Source: Deltaproteobacteria bacterium
GTDB taxonomy: Bacteria; Desulfobacterota; GWC2-55-46
Direction: 5' to 3'
Assembly (NCBI GenBank): GCA_016182705.1
Contig: JACPGA010000123.1
Span: 1 to 9,699 of the forward strand
Length of the DNA: 9,699 nucleotides
In this document: positions 6,620-9,699 of the stretch, piece after piece
How positions within the stretch are numbered: the stretch's first letter is position 1
How the letters are laid out: each line of letters begins with the position of its first letter
Program-made: the position numbers and the translations under genes
Notes under the pieces: generated by a model
The model's database searches: none
What the model saw: the letters and a program-made list of their open reading frames with translations, nothing else
Told to the model about the DNA's origin: nothing

Positions 6620-7644
6620 ATCCTCATGAACCCGGTTACAAGTAGATTTACCAGCGCGACCGGTATCAGTATCTTCCAGCCTATGGTCATGAGCTGGTCG
6701 TACCTGTACCTCGGAAGCGTGAACCTTATCCACATGAAGAAGTAGATCAAGGCCCCGGCCTTTGCCACGAACCAGAATATCGGCGGGATGGGCACGGGCA
6801 CCTGCAAGGGCGCGTTCCAGCCGCCGAAGAACATAACCACGGAAAGGACCGAGATAGTGACCATCGCCACGTACTCGGCAAGCATGAAGAAAGCGAATTT
6901 CATGCCGCTGTATTCGGTATGGAAGCCCGCGGCCAGAGTGCCCTCGTCTTCCGTAAGGTCAAAAGGTATCCTGTTTATCTCAGCCAGGCCGGCGATAAGG
7001 AATATCGCGAACCAGACCGGGCCAACCGGCAGATAGAAGATGTTCCAGTTGAGGAAGCTCCCTGACTGGCTCTTGACCATCTCAAGCAGGCTCAGGCTGT
7101 TGCTCATCATAACTACGCCGACGGCGGCGAAGCTCATCGCCACTTCGTAGCTGATCATCTGCGCGGAAGAACGCAGGCCGCCCAGGAGCGCGTACTTGCT
7201 GTTCGAGGCCCAGCCGCCCAGTATGAGGCCGTATATGCTTAAGCCCCCAATCGCGAGGATATAGAGTATCCCCACGTTCATGTCGGAGATATATAGGGTA
7301 ACTTCCTTATTGATGAAGGGGACCATGACGCTGTCCCCGAACGGGATGGCGACGAATACAGCGAAAGCCGGAACCATGGACAGGAGCGGGGCCAGGTTGA
7401 ACAGGAGCTTGTCAGCCTTGTACGGGACGATATCCTCCTTGAACAGGAGTTTTATCATGTCCGCGAACGGCTGCAACAGTCCGTGGGGGCCTACCCTCCA
7501 GGGGCCAAGCCTGACCTGAATGTGGCCGGCGACCTTCCTCTCAAGCCATGTAAGAGGCAGGGGAAGTCCGAACAGGATCATGGTTACGACCCCGACCTTC
7601 ACCACTATAAGCAGAATTTCTAAAAGGGTTGCGATGTCCGGCAT
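6616..7644 (-). CDS. nuoH: NADH-quinone oxidoreductase subunit H
   Basis: NuoH (ND1 homologue) anchors the peripheral arm in the membrane and forms much of the quinone-binding chamber. The 342-residue length is normal, with about eight membrane helices. Family signatures are LTWLERKVAGHIQVRLGPWR (31-50), the LLFKED element near 66-71, SYEVAMSF near 165-172, and the cytosolic loop IPFDLTEDEGTLAAGFHTEY at 226-245. In that loop Asp229, Glu232 and Glu244 match E. coli D213, E216 and E228, but Thr236 stands where E. coli has Glu220, and most relatives also have Glu. The start ATG at 7644 is well supported by AAAGGA four nt upstream. The gene follows a 133-nt spacer with an inverted repeat and overlaps nuoI by four bases (ATGA). 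It is intact. Confidence 0.97.
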   Translation of the reverse strand: MPDIATLLEILLIVVKVGVVTMILFGLPLPLTWLERKVAGHIQVRLGPWRVGPHGLLQPFADMIKLLFKEDIVPYKADKLLFNLAPLLSMVPAFAVFVAIPFGDSVMVPFINKEVTLYISDMNVGILYILAIGGLSIYGLILGGWASNSKYALLGGLRSSAQMISYEVAMSFAAVGVVMMSNSLSLLEMVKSQSGSFLNWNIFYLPVGPVWFAIFLIAGLAEINRIPFDLTEDEGTLAAGFHTEYSGMKFAFFMLAEYVAMVTISVLSVVMFFGGWNAPLQVPVPIPPIFWFVAKAGALIYFFMWIRFTLPRYRYDQLMTIGWKILIPVALVNLLVTGFMRI

Positions 7645-7778
7645 AATTCCTTTGCCCTTGGTTAATCAGTATGTTGAAAAGTCAGCGTTGGACTTTTTCA
7701 ACTGCGACCTGTGAAATCCGCCCAGGCCTCAAAATTTTCGAATCCGCGAGTCTCGTATCTGGCACTGCTCAGCGGGGA
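7645..7778 (-). other. Spacer between the cNMP-binding gene and nuoH
   Basis: This is the longest non-coding stretch in the window. Besides the inverted repeat at 7673-7702 and the nuoH ribosome site near its end, it holds no open frame I would defend. I looked for a minus-strand promoter: a TTGAAA lies in the repeat and a CATACT downstream, but they are about 22 nt apart, so I do not call one. Confidence 0.5.
7673..7702. repeat. Inverted repeat (potential hairpin) upstream of nuoH
   Basis: Plus strand gttgaaaagtc (7673-7683) is followed after a 7-nt loop (agcgttg) by gactttttcaac (7691-7702). The arms are reverse complements except for one extra base in the right arm, giving an 11-bp stem with a single bulge. 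No T-run follows on the minus strand, so it is not a standard terminator. It could be an mRNA stem that divides the operon transcript, a protein-binding palindrome, or one copy of a dispersed palindromic repeat. I found no second copy in this window. Confidence 0.75.
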
Positions 7779-8249
7779 TTATCTTCTTCTGCCCCACATG
7801 TAATTTATCATCTCGATATACCTGGAGTTCATGCCGCGCACTATCGAGTGTATGGTGAACACGATGTTTCTCAAAAGCTTGTAGATGATCCTCGGGTTCG
7901 CGTCAACGAGCGTCTCGAAGTCGTTCTTATCTATTACATAAGTCTCAAGATCTGAGACCGCGACGACTGTGGCCGACCTGGGCCTGCCGTCAAGGAAGCT
8001 CATCTCTCCGAAGATCTCGCCGTCTTTCATTATGGTAAGCGTGAAGAGCTCTCCGTCCGGGGCCGTCTTGCAGGCCTTAACCTCGCCTTTTCTAATGATG
8101 TAAAGGGCAGCGCCGTCTTCCGATTCCTTGAATATGGTGTCGCCTACCTTGAAACTCTTCCTGTTGACGACGCCTGACATTACCGCGACTTCGTTATCCG
8201 TAAGGTCGTGGAAAAAGGGCACTTCTCTCAGCAATTTCGGGTCTACCAT
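7779..8249 (-). CDS. Stand-alone cyclic-nucleotide-binding-domain protein
   Basis: This 156-residue protein is a CRP-type cyclic nucleotide-binding domain with almost nothing else. The beta-roll runs from about 12 to 110. The phosphate-binding cassette is FGEMSFLDGRPRSATV at 80-95, with the canonical Glu82 and Arg91, so ligand binding is plausible. Earlier features, FKVGDTIFKESEDGAALYII (33-52) and a KGEVK turn, are also typical. After residue 118 a helical, basic tail follows (ending MWGRRR), but there is no helix-turn-helix domain as in CRP/FNR proteins (200-230 residues), so it is probably not a DNA-binding regulator. There is no membrane segment. The start ATG at 8249 has a strong GGAGGT five nt upstream. 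It lies inside the nuo operon, 54 nt after nuoG and 133 nt before nuoH. A signalling or assembly role tied to complex I is inference; the ligand is unknown. Confidence 0.92.
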   Translation of the reverse strand: MVDPKLLREVPFFHDLTDNEVAVMSGVVNRKSFKVGDTIFKESEDGAALYIIRKGEVKACKTAPDGELFTLTIMKDGEIFGEMSFLDGRPRSATVVAVSDLETYVIDKNDFETLVDANPRIIYKLLRNIVFTIHSIVRGMNSRYIEMINYMWGRRR

Positions 8250-8275
8250 CTTCTACCTCCCCTGGTTATGCCAGG
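8250..8275 (-). promoter_or_regulatory. Strong ribosome binding site with adjacent hairpin before the cNMP-binding gene
   Basis: The minus strand reads GGGGAGGTAGAAG and then ATG, one of the best Shine-Dalgarno matches in the window. Just upstream, cctgg-cataa-ccagg (8275-8261) can form a 5-bp hairpin whose edge touches the Shine-Dalgarno sequence. The ribosome site is clear; any regulatory role for the hairpin is speculation. Confidence 0.7.
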
Positions 8276-8303
8276 CTCCTCGTTCGGAAAAAACGCGCTA
8301 CAA

Positions 8304-9699
8304 TCAGATGGTCTTTATTATGTCTACGCGGGGGATTCCCTTTCCGCGCCTGAAGTACCTGTTTACCGGAGCCTCGTCGAAGTTCTCGGCTATGAAGGCA
8401 ACGCCGCTCTTGCTGCCCTTCTTCGTAATGAGCGTCATCTGGGCCTCGAAGTTCGTGCCCTTTACGCGTACCTTGTCGCCGTTCTTCAATCCGAGCTCGC
8501 TGGCGTCTGTGTCGCTTATCTCCACCACGGCCCCCTTGAGAAGCCCCAGAAGTGTCTCGGATTTTCTGGAGGACCTGCCGGAATGGAACAGGTGATTTCC
8601 GGTCGCGAGAACGAACCTCGCTCCGCTTTCTTCGGCCTTGGCCGCGGCGAACTGAGAGCCGCTTACGGACGGGGCTTCGGCGGCCTTTATAAGGGCGGCC
8701 CTGTTGTCGAGCTTGTTATCTGAGTTCCTCTTGTTGTTGAACGCGAGGCTTACTTCCGAATACATGGGGACTTCTTTTCTTATTTCATCGAGAACCAGCG
8801 CGAAATGCTTGGGACCGAAAGAGCGGTCGAAGCTCTCGCCTATGGCGCGGATGATGTTTATATCCTGTTTGGCCTTGCCGGGAGCGGTGAGGAGCTTCTT
8901 TATTATCTGAGCCCTGCCCTCCTGGTTCGTGAAGGTTCCGTCTTTTTCGGCGTGGCTCGCACCTGGCAGGACGACATTCGCCTGCCTCGCGCACTCTGAC
9001 ATGAACATGTCCTGGACTATGAGGAACTTCACCTTTGAAAGTGCTGACTTCGCGAAATCTTCGTCCGGGTACATTGAGGCGACATCAGAGCCTGCTATAT
9101 AGAGCGCCTCAAGCTCGCCCTTCATGGCAGCGTCAAGCATGCCTTCAGTGCCAAGCCCCTTGCGGACCTGTGTGTAGCCGGGGCCGAAGCCCGGGTGCAC
9201 GCCCATCTCCCACGCGCCCCTCTGGTTGGCCCTGTCGAGGATCGGCATTACCTTGACCTTCTTGCCCTTTGACTTCAGGAGGTCTTTCAAAATGCCGAGC
9301 CCGGTTATGCCCTCAGGGTAGCGGAGGAACTCTGTGCCCGCGAATATGGCGACGGACTCAGACGCGGCAATTCTCTTTACAGCGTCTTTCACGGAATCAG
9401 CTGAAAGTCCGGAGGCCTTGAGGTTGGCATCCAGCTGGACATCGTGCATGCCCTTGAGCGTCTCTCCGAGCTTGCCTTCGTTCAGGCCTATAATTATAGA
9501 TGTAAGAACAGCGTTCTCTGAAGCCAGGTTGTGCCTCAGGACGGTATTTGCGGAACTGTCGAGCTTCATGGCGCGCGGGGAGGCTATTATTACGTTCATC
9601 CTCCGTGCCGCGGATATCCTTCTTACTATGTAATCTATGACCGGGTTCTCGTCAGACAGGTGGGTGCCTATTATAAAGACCGTGTCGGCGTCCATGCAG
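8304..9699 (-). CDS. nuoG: NADH-quinone oxidoreductase subunit G, C-terminal part (enters from right edge)
   Basis: NuoG is the large peripheral-arm subunit of complex I: an N-terminal iron-sulfur part followed by a molybdopterin-oxidoreductase-like domain that is structural here. Only the C-terminal 464 or so residues are present. The frame is open to the right edge, and the first ATG (9695) is preceded in frame by a Cys codon, so it is probably internal. Numbering from that Met, recognisable parts are DTVFIIGTHLSDENPVIDY (4-22), RANQRGAWEMGVHPGFGPGY (155-174), DMFMSECARQANVVLPG (229-245) with AEKDGTFTNQEGRAQ (249-263), TGNHLFHSGRSSRKSETLL (365-382), and a molybdopterin-dinucleotide-binding fold from about 385 to 445 (ISDTDASELGLKNGDKVRVKG). 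The conserved ADVVLPA-type motif reads ANVVLPGA. It ends 54 nt before the cNMP-binding gene. The iron-sulfur motifs cannot be checked because they lie outside. Confidence 0.93.
   Translation of the reverse strand, partial: CMDADTVFIIGTHLSDENPVIDYIVRRISAARRMNVIIASPRAMKLDSSANTVLRHNLASENAVLTSIIIGLNEGKLGETLKGMHDVQLDANLKASGLSADSVKDAVKRIAASESVAIFAGTEFLRYPEGITGLGILKDLLKSKGKKVKVMPILDRANQRGAWEMGVHPGFGPGYTQVRKGLGTEGMLDAAMKGELEALYIAGSDVASMYPDEDFAKSALSKVKFLIVQDMFMSECARQANVVLPGASHAEKDGTFTNQEGRAQIIKKLLTAPGKAKQDINIIRAIGESFDRSFGPKHFALVLDEIRKEVPMYSEVSLAFNNKRNSDNKLDNRAALIKAAEAPSVSGSQFAAAKAEESGARFVLATGNHLFHSGRSSRKSETLLGLLKGAVVEISDTDASELGLKNGDKVRVKGTNFEAQMTLITKKGSKSGVAFIAENFDEAPVNRYFRRGKGIPRVDIIKTI

Noticed and set aside
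6620..6733. Longer nuoI start at 6733
   Set aside because: It would add 38 residues lying wholly inside nuoH that resemble no NuoI N-terminus. The ATG at 6619 gives a normal-length protein and an ATGA overlap.
7645..7778. Sigma-70 type promoter for nuoH
   Set aside because: The best boxes (TTGAAA and CATACT) are about 22 nt apart and the first lies inside the inverted repeat.
7779..8249. CRP/FNR-family transcription factor
   Set aside because: The protein ends after the nucleotide-binding domain and a short helical tail; no helix-turn-helix is present.

Overview
The window is a piece of a bacterial chromosome carrying the 3' part of a respiratory complex I (nuo) operon. Every gene I can support reads on the minus strand, so transcription runs from right to left. 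In transcription order they are: nuoG (C-terminal part, entering from the right edge), a stand-alone cyclic-nucleotide-binding-domain protein, nuoH, nuoI, nuoJ, nuoK, nuoL (broken), nuoM, nuoN, a small His-rich DUF1858-like protein, and the first 58 codons of ispE, which leaves at the left edge. Genes are packed tightly: nuoH/nuoI share ATGA, nuoK/nuoL share TGATG, and most other gaps are 5-70 nt. The two largest gaps are 133 nt before nuoH and 69 nt before nuoJ. No stretch over 300 bases lacks a gene. I saw no tRNA, rRNA, CRISPR array, IS element or convincing terminator.

The organism cannot be named from this window. Base composition looks mid-50s % GC by eye (not counted), with free use of ATA for Ile and AGG for Arg. 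The split 14-subunit nuo order and the DUF1858-like neighbour suggest a deltaproteobacterium-like or Nitrospirota-like lineage. This is inference only.

Together the genes encode part of the NuoG scaffold, the peripheral-arm ferredoxin NuoI, the quinone-site and membrane-anchor subunit NuoH, the small membrane subunits NuoJ and NuoK, and the antiporter-like subunits NuoL, NuoM and NuoN. The complex passes electrons to quinone and pumps ions. Two small proteins not normally counted as complex I subunits are embedded in the operon: the cyclic-nucleotide-binding domain between nuoG and nuoH, and the His-rich protein after nuoN. ispE (isoprenoid precursor synthesis, which also feeds quinone side chains) follows 19 nt later.

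The most notable points are: (1) nuoL has an internal deletion plus frameshift that removes about 60-75 codons including the TM7 lysine region, either a real lesion or an assembly error; (2) NuoM has Leu where the TM7 lysine is expected, in an altered but coherent motif; (3) NuoH has Thr where a conserved quinone-loop Glu (E. coli E220) is expected; (4) the two accessory small proteins; (5) an inverted repeat in the largest gap.
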